NCBI RefSeq assembly: GCF_011398925.1
Contig: NZ_AP022842.1
Span: 546,001-610,000 of the forward strand
DNA: 64,000 nucleotides
Direction of reading: 5' to 3'
Origin: Bacillus sp. KH172YL63
GTDB taxonomy: Bacteria > Bacillota > Bacilli > Bacillales > Bacillaceae_B
The position numbers were made by a program, and so were the translations under genes. Of the stretch, positions 33,998 to 41,351 are shown piece after piece. Below the pieces are notes generated by a model. The model had not been told where the DNA came from and did not search any database. It saw only the letters and a list, made by a program, of their open reading frames with translations. Within the stretch, counting starts at the first letter, position 1. Every line of letters starts with the position of its first letter.

Positions 33998-34888
33998 CCT
34001 CCCACGGCTCATCCGCATCTTGCCGATCACCATATAAGCGATCAAGCCGATGACGGTCAGAAAAGCAACCGCATATTTGGCCGGAAGGGAGATGGCGGCA
34101 GGCGTAATGAAGCCTTCGATGATGCCGGCAATGACGAACAATGGAATCGTACCGAGGAGAAGCTGGACTGATCGCTTTGCCTGTTCTTTCAATTGAAAGC
34201 GCCCTGCACCCCCAGCGATGAAGATCGCAGTAAGCTCGATATAAGCCCAGAACTCATAGCTCATCCCGTGATGCCAGAAGACGGCGGCGAGTGCCCCGAC
34301 AATGATGCCGTTGTATACGAGAAGATAAAGCGTCAATAACCCGAACGTCACACCGCCGGCAAACGCCAGGAAGGACACTTTGATATTATTGGTCATGATC
34401 GAAGCCGACATAAGCGAGGAGTCCACTTCCCCGTCACTGCTGCCAAGATTTCCCGGATCCACTCCCTGGGCCATTTCGGCTGGCAGGATTGAATACACAT
34501 GAACAGGGTCATTCATGACGGAAAGAAACGCCCCGCAGGCACCGATTGTAAATAAGACCGCTGCGATGACGATGAATTTCCACTGATCAAGGAGCAGCCC
34601 GATAAACGCGGTGGAAAAAAAGTGACCGATCTGCTTACCGCTCGACATTTGATCTTTATATAATAGATTATGAGACTTCGAGACGAGGCCGTTTAAATAA
34701 TCGGTCACCTCTTCTCCCGGAAAATACGTCTGGCTGTAAGATAGATTCTGTGCAGCTTTCTGATAGAGGGAGTTGAACTGATCGATGGATGCGCTTGTCA
34801 TGTTCTTCTTTTTCCGAAGCTGACCGAGGAGGTCCTCAAGCGCCTTCCAATCACCCCGGTGCTGTTTGACAAATTGCTTCACGTTCAT
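33992..34888 (-). CDS. SpoIIM-family (DUF95) membrane protein
   Basis: A 298-aa protein with a cytosolic helical N-terminus (residues 1-85) and about six membrane segments, the pattern of SpoIIM-related DUF95 proteins. MTNNIKVSFLAFAGGVTFGL is the most typical stretch. True SpoIIM is shorter (about 215 aa) and acts in engulfment; this longer form clusters with MoxR/DUF58/RDD genes in many bacteria and probably has a different, vegetative role. The ribosome site AGGTG is 6 bases from the ATG. It faces the RDD gene across a short divergent promoter region. Confidence 0.82.
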   Translation of the reverse strand: MNVKQFVKQHRGDWKALEDLLGQLRKKKNMTSASIDQFNSLYQKAAQNLSYSQTYFPGEEVTDYLNGLVSKSHNLLYKDQMSSGKQIGHFFSTAFIGLLLDQWKFIVIAAVLFTIGACGAFLSVMNDPVHVYSILPAEMAQGVDPGNLGSSDGEVDSSLMSASIMTNNIKVSFLAFAGGVTFGLLTLYLLVYNGIIVGALAAVFWHHGMSYEFWAYIELTAIFIAGGAGRFQLKEQAKRSVQLLLGTIPLFVIAGIIEGFITPAAISLPAKYAVAFLTVIGLIAYMVIGKMRMSRGRL

Positions 34889-34990
34889 TTTGACACCTAC
34901 TTGTCGTTTTATTTCTTATCTTTTATTATAGTAATTTTAGAAAAAAATAGAAACTGTTATAGGTAAAATCATCCATAAGGAGGGGATATT

Positions 34991-35800
34991 TTGCACGAAG
35001 AACAAGTAGATATCAGAACCCCCGAATTTGTGTCCCTTCAATTTCAACCGGCCGGATTAGGGAGCAGGGCCACAGCCCTGATGATTGATCAACTGATACT
35101 GGGTGTGTTCAATACACTGGTTGTGCTGCTCACCATTTATATCACCTGGGGGAGCGTAGCACCATTCGGTATTCCGATGTTCAGCGTGGACTCTACGCTG
35201 TGGTCACTTGTCATCATCCTCTTATTTGTCGTGAACTGGGGATACTTCTTCGCACTCGAATACTTCTGGGCAGGAAAGACAGTGGGAAAAAGACTGCTTG
35301 GCATCCGGGTCATGCAAGAGAATGGTCACAGTGTTACGCTCCTGTCCTGCTTCATCCGGAATCTCCTGAGAATCATCGATATGCTGCCGATCGCTTATTT
35401 CATTGGGATCATGATGATCTTCCTCCATTCCAAGCATAAGCGGCTTGGGGATATTGTGGCAGGCACCCTTGTCGTGCATGAGCGCAGGGTGAAAGGGAAG
35501 AGGAAAGAAAAGGGCATCGAAAAAGAAATCCGCAACCGGGGACTTTCCCAACAAAGTCTACCGGTGGACGAGTGGGCCATCAAGCAGCTCGGCACGAAGG
35601 AATGGAATCTCGTCAAAACGTACGCGAACCGTTTCAGGCAGCTGCCCCTGGCAGAACGGAATGCCCTTACCAAAAAACTCGCCGCAATCCTGTTCCCGAA
35701 ACTCGAATTGCCGATGGAAGGAAAAACCTACGAAGAATTTGAAGATACACTGCTCCTCCTCTACATGGCATTGAGGGAAGAATGGGAAATTGAATTGTAG
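34991..35800 (+). CDS. RDD-family membrane protein
   Basis: A 269-aa protein with three to four membrane segments in an RDD domain (residues 20-165; LGSRATALMIDQLILG, WAGKTVGKRLLGIRVM, SKHKRLGDIVAGTLVV) followed by a charged cytosolic tail of about 100 residues. RDD proteins are proposed transporters or ion-handling proteins and are common partners of SpoIIM-family genes. TTG start with AGGAGGGG upstream. Divergent from the SpoIIM-family gene; both may be coregulated. Confidence 0.85.
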   Translation: MHEEQVDIRTPEFVSLQFQPAGLGSRATALMIDQLILGVFNTLVVLLTIYITWGSVAPFGIPMFSVDSTLWSLVIILLFVVNWGYFFALEYFWAGKTVGKRLLGIRVMQENGHSVTLLSCFIRNLLRIIDMLPIAYFIGIMMIFLHSKHKRLGDIVAGTLVVHERRVKGKRKEKGIEKEIRNRGLSQQSLPVDEWAIKQLGTKEWNLVKTYANRFRQLPLAERNALTKKLAAILFPKLELPMEGKTYEEFEDTLLLLYMALREEWEIEL

Positions 35801-35802
35801 GT

Positions 35803-35836
35803 AAGCAAAGTCCGTATGTGGCTTTGCTTTTTTTAT
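35803..35836 (+). terminator. Terminator of the RDD gene
   Basis: AAGCAAAG and CTTTGCTT form the stem around TCCGTATGTGG, followed by a run of T. Confidence 0.8.
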
Positions 35837-35958
35837 TGGATTCGCTTCCCTGTTGGGTATAGGTCTTAAGGCCTGAATGAACGAGCGCTCCGCTATCAGT
35901 GTTTACGGTTTGAATAATAGTAAATTCAGTAAGAATACTGGGTAAATCGTTCGAACGG

Positions 35959-36045
35959 TTTACATTTGTTATGCAAAATTTACGAAATGTTAAGAAAAAT
36001 AGCGCCTTTTCTCCCATTACATTACAAAATGCGACAAAATATACT
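35959..36045 (+). promoter_or_regulatory. Pho-box-like repeats and promoter of the secreted nuclease
   Basis: TTTACA (35959), TTATGC (35969), TTTACG (35979) and TTAAGA (35990) recur every 10-11 bp, and TTACATTACA follows at 36017-36026. PhoP of Bacillus binds TTAACA-like hexamers with this spacing. TATACT at 36040-36045 is a possible -10. The gene start is 44 bases further. The match is imperfect in two hexamers. Confidence 0.45.
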
Positions 36046-36088
36046 TGTACTGTAATCATTTTTATATCGTTTTGAAAGGGGAAAGGGT

Positions 36089-38044
36089 ATGAGGACAAAA
36101 AGAATATCATTAGCGGTCATCAGCAGTCTATTTCTACTGACGGGCGGGCTCGTCCAGCCACAGGAAGGGATGGAGGCGGAAGCAGCAACACAGTCGGCCG
36201 TCATCAGCGAAGTGGCATGGATGGGCACGACAGGGTCTTATAACGATGAATGGATCGAATTACATAACCCCACTTCATCCCCCGTCACGCTGGATGGGTG
36301 GGTCCTTGAAGCGCAGGACGGATCACCAAGCATAAACCTTACTGGATCGATTCCGGCAAATGACTATTTTCTGTTGGAAAGAACGAGTGACAGCACTATC
36401 TCAACGGTCACAGCCGATCAGATTTATACTGGGAGCCTAGGCAATTCAAACGAAATCCTGTATTTAAAAGATGCTGCCGGTACGGTTGTGGATGAAGTGG
36501 ACAGCTGGTATGCAGGGGACAACTCGACAAAGGCGGCGATGGCACGGGTCGATTCCTCTGTCAGCGGGACGGTATCAACGAATTGGAGCACGGCAACCGC
36601 TTCCTATGAAGGCGGGTTCGGCACCCCTAAAGCGGCAAATGGCGGCGGGGCACCTGCAACCGGCACTGAATCCCTCACCAATGTAAGCGAGGAGCCCGGT
36701 GCGATCAACGTATATTTCAATAAAAGTGCGTCTACACAATATGCGATGCCTGGGAACGAAGCAAATTACAACGTCAATCTTGAAGATCGCCTGCTGAAAA
36801 GGCTGAATGAAGCGACGACTTCCATTGACCTGGCCACCTATGAAATCAACCTGCCGCGGATCATCGATGCGCTCATGAACAAAGCGGCGCAGGGAGTGGA
36901 CGTCCGGATCCTCGCTGATGCGAAGGACGGCACAGACCCTCATTATGCAGAACGCTATGAAACAATGCGATTGTACCTGGAAAAACTCGTCCGGGGCCAG
37001 GACGGGACAGTCGGTACAGCCGATGATGCCCATATCCTGTCCGATTCACCGATGTTTGTCGTCGAAGACGCAGCGAAACGCTCAGACTACAATCTTCCGG
37101 CAGACTTCACAGACTTCCCCCAGCGCAGCGTCACGGTCGGAAGCACGGCAACAACCGGCTATATGTTTGTTGAAGGAGAATGGAAAGCTGCAGACAGCTA
37201 TTACTCTCCTGGCAATCAGATGCACAATAAATTCGCCGTCGTTGACGGAAAATGGGTCTTCACAGGGAGCTGGAACTACACCATCACAGGACTGTACGGG
37301 TCTGAAGAAAATATGAACCAGGGCATCCTGGATGGCAATCAACAACATGTTGTGGAAGTGCATTCCCCGGAGCTTGCGGCCATTTACAAAACCGAATTCG
37401 ATGAAATGTGGGGAAGCGGGACAACAACCCCTGATAACAAAGTTTCCAACTTCAGCACCCGGAAAATCGATAACACGCCTCATTCCCTTACAATTGGCGG
37501 AGATACGGTAGAAATCTACTTCTCATCCGGTGACGACGCTGTCGGCCGCATGACCGAACTTGTAAAAAACGAAGCCGACGAAAATGCATACTTCACCATA
37601 TTCGCCTGGAGTGACCAGGCACTGGTAGATGAACTGAAGAACAAGTGGGAAGGCAGCTATACAGATAATCAAGGGACGCTCACAGGCTTTGATGTAAAAG
37701 GACTGTTCGATCCGAGCTTCTGGAACCAATGGTGGTCTGCAAGCATTGAAATGACCGGCAGAACCGCTTCCCAGACAAGTACAAACAATCCAAACACACG
37801 CTGGGCAAACCCGGCACCAGTCTATGCGGCCAACGAAACCCGCAAGCTCCACGCCAAAACGATGCTCATCGACGCTGACACCGACAGCGACCCGACCGTC
37901 ATCGTCGGCTCAACAAACTGGAGCGAAAACGGCAATAACGTAAACGACGAAAACATGCTCATCATCCATGATGCAGCCATCACCAACCAATTCCTCCAAG
38001 AGTTCAACGCACGATACGTGAACGCCGGCGGAGCGGTGCAATAG
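36089..38044 (+). CDS. Secreted phospholipase D-type nuclease with lamin-tail domain
   Basis: The 651-aa protein has a signal peptide (residues 1-33, cut near AEA), a lamin-tail domain (about 37-150; ISEVAWMGTTGSYNDEWIEL) and two PLD half-domains. The HKD motifs are HNKFAVVDGKWVFTGSWN (His379) and HAKTMLID...VGSTNWSENG (His588). The pair forms one active site that attacks phosphodiesters through a phospho-histidine; with a lamin-tail domain the likely substrate is extracellular DNA. A Pho-box-like region upstream would fit scavenging of phosphate from nucleic acids. GGGGAAAGGG precedes the ATG. Confidence 0.85.
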   Translation: MRTKRISLAVISSLFLLTGGLVQPQEGMEAEAATQSAVISEVAWMGTTGSYNDEWIELHNPTSSPVTLDGWVLEAQDGSPSINLTGSIPANDYFLLERTSDSTISTVTADQIYTGSLGNSNEILYLKDAAGTVVDEVDSWYAGDNSTKAAMARVDSSVSGTVSTNWSTATASYEGGFGTPKAANGGGAPATGTESLTNVSEEPGAINVYFNKSASTQYAMPGNEANYNVNLEDRLLKRLNEATTSIDLATYEINLPRIIDALMNKAAQGVDVRILADAKDGTDPHYAERYETMRLYLEKLVRGQDGTVGTADDAHILSDSPMFVVEDAAKRSDYNLPADFTDFPQRSVTVGSTATTGYMFVEGEWKAADSYYSPGNQMHNKFAVVDGKWVFTGSWNYTITGLYGSEENMNQGILDGNQQHVVEVHSPELAAIYKTEFDEMWGSGTTTPDNKVSNFSTRKIDNTPHSLTIGGDTVEIYFSSGDDAVGRMTELVKNEADENAYFTIFAWSDQALVDELKNKWEGSYTDNQGTLTGFDVKGLFDPSFWNQWWSASIEMTGRTASQTSTNNPNTRWANPAPVYAANETRKLHAKTMLIDADTDSDPTVIVGSTNWSENGNNVNDENMLIIHDAAITNQFLQEFNARYVNAGGAVQ

Positions 38045-38055
38045 GTTTGAGACTT

Positions 38056-38091
38056 GGGGAGATTCCTGTTTAGGGGAATCTTCCTTTTTTT
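38056..38091 (+). terminator. Terminator of the PLD-type nuclease gene
   Basis: GGGAGATTCC and GGGAATCTTCC pair, followed by seven T. Confidence 0.82.
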
Positions 38092-38212
38092 GGTGGGAGG
38101 AGTGGTAATTTTCACGTTGTAAAGGAGGATTTTCGTAGGAGGATGATGTGATGGAGAAGAATCTGGGTCTTGGGGTGGCGTGGAGACGTTTAGAAAGGCA
38201 GGGAAGAAGCGG

Positions 38213-38326
38213 TTATCGGCGAAATATTGAATTTAACGGCGAAATCCGAGATATAACGGCGAAATTTTCATTATAACGGCGATATTTCGGATATAACGGC
38301 GAAATCCAGATTTTATCGGCGAACGG
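38213..38326. repeat. 20-bp-period array 4 (word TATAACGGCGAAAT, six units)
   Basis: ACGGCGAAAT-type words recur exactly every 20 bp, with the GGC of each at 38218, 38238, 38258, 38278, 38298 and 38318. The first and last units read ATCGGCGAA. The word is longer (up to 14 bp) and the linkers shorter than in the other arrays. It lies between the convergent nuclease gene and the 95-aa membrane protein. The 403-bp gap 38045-38447 also holds the two flanking terminators and a G-poor stretch at about 38361-38400. Confidence 0.87.
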
Positions 38327-38404
38327 CCCATTTCACGCCAAAACATGATTCACCTTTATAGAGTGCATCTTTAAAAACCTGCCCCCTGAACCACCCAACC
38401 AGCA

Positions 38405-38441
38405 CAAAAAAGATGACCCTCATAACAAGGATCATCTTTCT
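38405..38441 (-). terminator. Terminator of the 95-aa membrane protein gene
   Basis: On the minus strand AAAGATGATCC pairs with GGGTCATCTTTTTT around TTGTTATGA. Confidence 0.8.
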
Positions 38442-38447
38442 TACCCG

Positions 38448-38735
38448 TCACTCCATCCCGGGGGCCTTTTGAATTTCGAAGATCAGGACAATGGCGGTGA
38501 CCGCATGGGCGATCAATCGGATGATCGGGAAGAAATTTAAGAAGGAAGCGAGGATGCCTAGGATGCTTCCGAGGATCGGCTGATCTTCCGATTTGGAGAT
38601 ATAAAGGACGCTTGCATGCCACAGGGCGATTAAGCAGAGGAGAAACGGGATCGCTTCCCCAGCGATATTGCCGAAGATTGGGACGGCAAGAAATAATTCA
38701 ATTGAAAATGATAACCATTTGATTCGTGATAGCAC
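38448..38735 (-). CDS. Small polytopic membrane protein (95 aa)
   Basis: A 95-aa hydrophobic protein with three likely membrane segments (residues 7-25, 27-47 and 55-88) and no recognisable family. The start is GTG at 38735 with AGGAGG 9 bases upstream; the GTG two codons earlier would be only 3 bases from it. Its own terminator follows at 38441-38405 on the minus strand. Unknown function. Confidence 0.7.
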   Translation of the reverse strand: MLSRIKWLSFSIELFLAVPIFGNIAGEAIPFLLCLIALWHASVLYISKSEDQPILGSILGILASFLNFFPIIRLIAHAVTAIVLIFEIQKAPGME

Positions 38736-38877
38736 GGACACACACCTCCTAACTTCAGTGTATGAACGGAAGGGAAGGATGTGCCTGGTTGAAGGGGAAA
38801 TATCGGATTCACGTCCGATTTATCCAGCTTGTGGGATGGGTGATATATCCGACAAACAGCCTGATACTTATCAAATT

Positions 38878-38913
38878 CAAAAAAACAAAAACCACCGTCC
38901 AAAAGACGGTGGC
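38878..38913 (-). terminator. Terminator of the VLRF1-like gene
   Basis: On the minus strand CCACCGTC and GACGGTGG pair, followed by TTTTTGTTTT. Confidence 0.82.
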
Positions 38914-38927
38914 CTCTCCTAAAATCT

Positions 38928-39728
38928 TTAAGCGAGCAGCTTCTCCACAACTTTATGCTCATTTTCATTTAATAGGTTTTTACCGATTGTTTCATGGACT
39001 TCTTTGTTCATATTCTCCTCGAGGACAGCGGCTTCCTCCTTATCACCGACTAGGACGATGCGCTCCCATTTTTCATCGGCGGCCTTTTTGTCGAGGATGC
39101 TGCCGAGGCTTTTCCACCAGCGTTGCTGATTGGCTTTCAGGCGGCTTTCGAATTCTTCCTGCTGATTGGCTTTTCCGCCGCCGCTCCCCATGCTCGCATC
39201 GGAATGGTGTGGACCTTCATGCTTTCGCCAGTCGTCTGTTTCCAAATCGAACTCCATGAACTCGCTGGATTGGATCTCTCCAAATGCTGAAGTAAGGATT
39301 TTGATCTGATTTTGCTGAAGCAGCACAAGTCCTGTATATGGATACTCCTCATGCAATGATTTCAGTTGATCCAGGTGAGGGTTCTCTTCCCAGTAAAAGT
39401 TCGTTTCAACCGGAACCTGCAGTTCGAAAGTTTCCCAGATACCGCTGTCTGCTGAAGCGAAGATGATGAAGCTTCTTGGCAGTTCTCGTTCCAGGCTGTG
39501 CACGTAGTTTTCCACTTTGGGACGGATGGCTTGAAGCCTTTCTTTTTCTTCCGGTGTGCTTTCAAGGTATTCTTCGAGGCGGTTGAAGCCGTTTTTCAGG
39601 GCGATCTTCCATTCCCCGCCCTGCTGATCGGGGTCGCTCCGGTCTGTGTTCAGGTAAACGGTCAATAATTTATCAGGTTTCTGTAAGTACAAATTCTCCA
39701 AGACGCTCAGTGTTTTTTTGAAAGACAT
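38928..39728 (-). CDS. VLRF1/aeRF1-like release-factor-related protein
   Basis: A 266-aa soluble protein that resembles the bacterial VLRF1 group of archaeo-eukaryotic release factor 1-like proteins. The opening is MSFKKTLSVLENLYLQKPDK, then LLTVYLNTDRSDPDQQGG, and the C-terminal half holds WERIVLVGDKEEAAVLEEN. Such proteins are proposed to act in ribosome rescue or quality control; no experimental role in Bacillus is known to me. The Ser/Gly-rich SDASMGSGGGKANQQEEF linker lies where eRF1 carries GGQ, but no GGQ is present. AAGGAGG precedes the ATG at 39728. Confidence 0.65.
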   Translation of the reverse strand: MSFKKTLSVLENLYLQKPDKLLTVYLNTDRSDPDQQGGEWKIALKNGFNRLEEYLESTPEEKERLQAIRPKVENYVHSLERELPRSFIIFASADSGIWETFELQVPVETNFYWEENPHLDQLKSLHEEYPYTGLVLLQQNQIKILTSAFGEIQSSEFMEFDLETDDWRKHEGPHHSDASMGSGGGKANQQEEFESRLKANQQRWWKSLGSILDKKAADEKWERIVLVGDKEEAAVLEENMNKEVHETIGKNLLNENEHKVVEKLLA

Positions 39729-39830
39729 GGAATTCCTCCTTATAGAAATCTTATTCTTCATATAAACGGTTGAAAGTGTCGTTAAACATTTTTTTGAAAA
39801 AAAGGTAGAATGAAGGAAGGGGAGATTCTA

Positions 39831-40247
39831 ATGAAAATAGAGAAGCAATGGATCCAGGAAGACAGTGATTACATACGAAAAAAATTAGTAGAATACAATA
39901 TGAGCCAGATTGATGACAGCAGCAAGACACCTCTGGAAAAAGTGAGTTTCGTTATGAGGAATGACGGGGGAGAAATCGTTGGTGGGGTCGTAGGGGAAAT
40001 GTTTTGGCATCACCTGCACATCGATTTTCTTTGGGTATCGGAGGAGCACAGGAACGGGGGATATGGGTCAAAACTTCTTCAACAAATTGAAGAGCATGCC
40101 AGGGAAAAGGGCTGCTATCTCGTGATGCTCGATACATTAAGCTTTCAGGCGCCGGAATTTTACAAAAAAATGGGCTACCGGGAGTTCGGTTTACTGGAAG
40201 ATTTCCCAAAGGGACGGAGCCGTCATTTCATGGAGAAACGATTGTGA
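39831..40247 (+). CDS. GNAT-family N-acetyltransferase (138 aa)
   Basis: A 138-aa GNAT protein with the acetyl-CoA loop region LWVSEEHRNGGYGSKLLQQI (an RNGGYG variant of R/QxxGxG/A) and the C-terminal LDTLSFQAPEFYKKMGYREF. Substrate unknown. The start at 39831 is chosen because GGAAGGGGAG lies just upstream; it is divergent from the VLRF1-like gene. A near-perfect terminator follows. Confidence 0.85.
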   Translation: MKIEKQWIQEDSDYIRKKLVEYNMSQIDDSSKTPLEKVSFVMRNDGGEIVGGVVGEMFWHHLHIDFLWVSEEHRNGGYGSKLLQQIEEHAREKGCYLVMLDTLSFQAPEFYKKMGYREFGLLEDFPKGRSRHFMEKRL

Positions 40248-40276
40248 CAACCAGCCGGATGGCTGGTTGTTTTTTA
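40247..40276. terminator. Bidirectional terminator between GNAT and RDD genes
   Basis: ACAACCAGCC and GGCTGGTTGT form a 10-bp stem with loop GGAT, followed by six T. Confidence 0.88.
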
Positions 40277-40708
40277 TGCGTCGAGTTTACTCGACATTTC
40301 TGCAGGGGACACTTTCGTGACGTAGGTTCCCGCCATCAGATCGTGAATGGCCCGCTTGTCTTCACGAAATACGACGAACATGATACTCAGTAGGACGCCG
40401 AATCCTAATGTAATAATATAAAATAATCCTGCTACTGCATTCCTCATCAGCATGTTGCCAATATGTACGTTACTTCCGTCTTTCTTTACGATCCGGATGC
40501 CCATCGTCTTTTTCCCTACATCGTAACCCTTCCAGAAGACCGGGGTGAGCAATAAATATAGGAACAAGATCAGAGAGACGATCGAATTGTCGGGATCGAA
40601 ATCATCGGTGATGATACCGACCAGGATGAGGAGGGGAAGATTGATGAAAAGGCCATTGGCAATCCCTGCGCCCAGTCTGATCCAAAAGCCAGCCGGTTGA
40701 ATGATCAT
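40274..40708 (-). CDS. RDD-family membrane protein (144 aa)
   Basis: A 144-aa protein made of an RDD domain only: GFWIRLGAGIANGLFINLPL, WKGYDVGKKTMGIRIVKKDG and FREDKRAIHDLMAGTYVTKV, with three to four membrane segments. AAGGAGG is 8 bases before the ATG at 40708; longer starts lack a site. Function unknown. It is divergent from the sigma-B-type promoter and the zinc-ribbon gene. Confidence 0.82.
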   Translation of the reverse strand: MIIQPAGFWIRLGAGIANGLFINLPLLILVGIITDDFDPDNSIVSLILFLYLLLTPVFWKGYDVGKKTMGIRIVKKDGSNVHIGNMLMRNAVAGLFYIITLGFGVLLSIMFVVFREDKRAIHDLMAGTYVTKVSPAEMSSKLDA

Positions 40709-40800
40709 TGCATTTTCCTCCTTTCCAACACGTGATATGAAAATTGTAGCATAGAGTGTGCTGTGGAATGATAAAAACCTGAAGAAATCTGTTAAATCAT

Positions 40801-40825
40801 GTTTTATGGCTGTACCATCGGGTAA
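40801..40825 (+). promoter_or_regulatory. Sigma-B-type general stress promoter
   Basis: GTTTTA (40801-40806), a 13-bp spacer and GGGTAA (40820-40825) fit the Bacillus sigma-B pattern GTTTAA-N12-14-GGGTAT closely. The ATG of the zinc-ribbon gene is 37 bases downstream, a suitable leader length. Confidence 0.7.
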
Positions 40826-40861
40826 ATATGAACTAAATAACTTTCGACGGGAGAGAAATTG

Positions 40862-41095
40862 ATGGGCTATATTAATCAGGGTAAAGAACGGATTCAATTT
40901 GATCGGAAAGGGAAGACAAAGGATCTACATATTTTAGAATGTACACAGTGTGCGAATGAATTCCGTTCAACGATGAACGTGAACGAAATAGAATGTTCCA
41001 ATTGCTCAACGTCAACCGATCCTCAAATGGACCTGTCCCTGTTTAAGGTCATCGGTTTCATCGAAAATTTTCAAGGGAGTGAAGCACGTTGCTAA
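40862..41095 (+). CDS. Small zinc-ribbon-like protein (77 aa)
   Basis: A 77-aa protein with two CxxC knuckles (CTQCANEF and CSNCSTST, 21 residues apart) that should bind one zinc. The rest is hydrophilic and no family is recognised. GGGAG is 8 bases before the ATG at 40862; a TTG at 40859 is also possible. It sits behind a sigma-B-type promoter and its end overlaps a 40-aa membrane peptide gene, so both are probably made under general stress. Confidence 0.75.
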   Translation: MGYINQGKERIQFDRKGKTKDLHILECTQCANEFRSTMNVNEIECSNCSTSTDPQMDLSLFKVIGFIENFQGSEARC

Positions 41096-41211
41096 ACAAA
41101 GACAAACTTGCAGAGCTGAAAATGGATTTTAACGATATTCTGTGGATGAGTTCCGGGGTCGCCATCATCCTGTCTTTAATCGCGTTGGCAAATTTCTTTA
41201 TCTTGGCTTGA
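41089..41211 (+). CDS. Small single-pass membrane protein (40 aa)
   Basis: Forty residues, beginning MLNKDKLAELKMDFNDILWM with a hydrophobic C-terminal half (VAIILSLIALANFFILA). TTG start at 41089, with AAGGGAG 9-10 bases upstream, overlapping the last 7 bases of the zinc-ribbon gene. The overlap and ribosome site suggest coupled translation. Function unknown; it could tether the zinc-ribbon protein to the membrane. Confidence 0.7.
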   Translation: MLNKDKLAELKMDFNDILWMSSGVAIILSLIALANFFILA

Positions 41212-41240
41212 GGGTTTAAACATGAATAGTATGATGGTGT

Positions 41241-41288
41241 AAGCTGGCTGTGATCCGTTATAGGGACACAGCCAGCTTTTTGTTTTTA
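41241..41288 (+). terminator. Terminator of the sigma-B-type small-gene pair
   Basis: AAGCTGGCTGTG and CACAGCCAGCTT form a 12-bp stem, followed by TTTTGTTTTT. Confidence 0.88.
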
Positions 41289-41307
41289 AAGGATGGCATT
41301 GAGAAGA

Positions 41308-41345
41308 AAAACGGACCCGCCTTTATCTTCAAGGCGGGTCCGTTT
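41308..41345. terminator. Terminator of aldA
   Basis: AAACGGACCCGCCTT pairs with AAGGCGGGTCCGTTT, a 15-bp stem with an 8-base loop; on the minus strand it is followed by TTCTTC. Confidence 0.85.
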
Positions 41346-41351
41346 ATTGAA

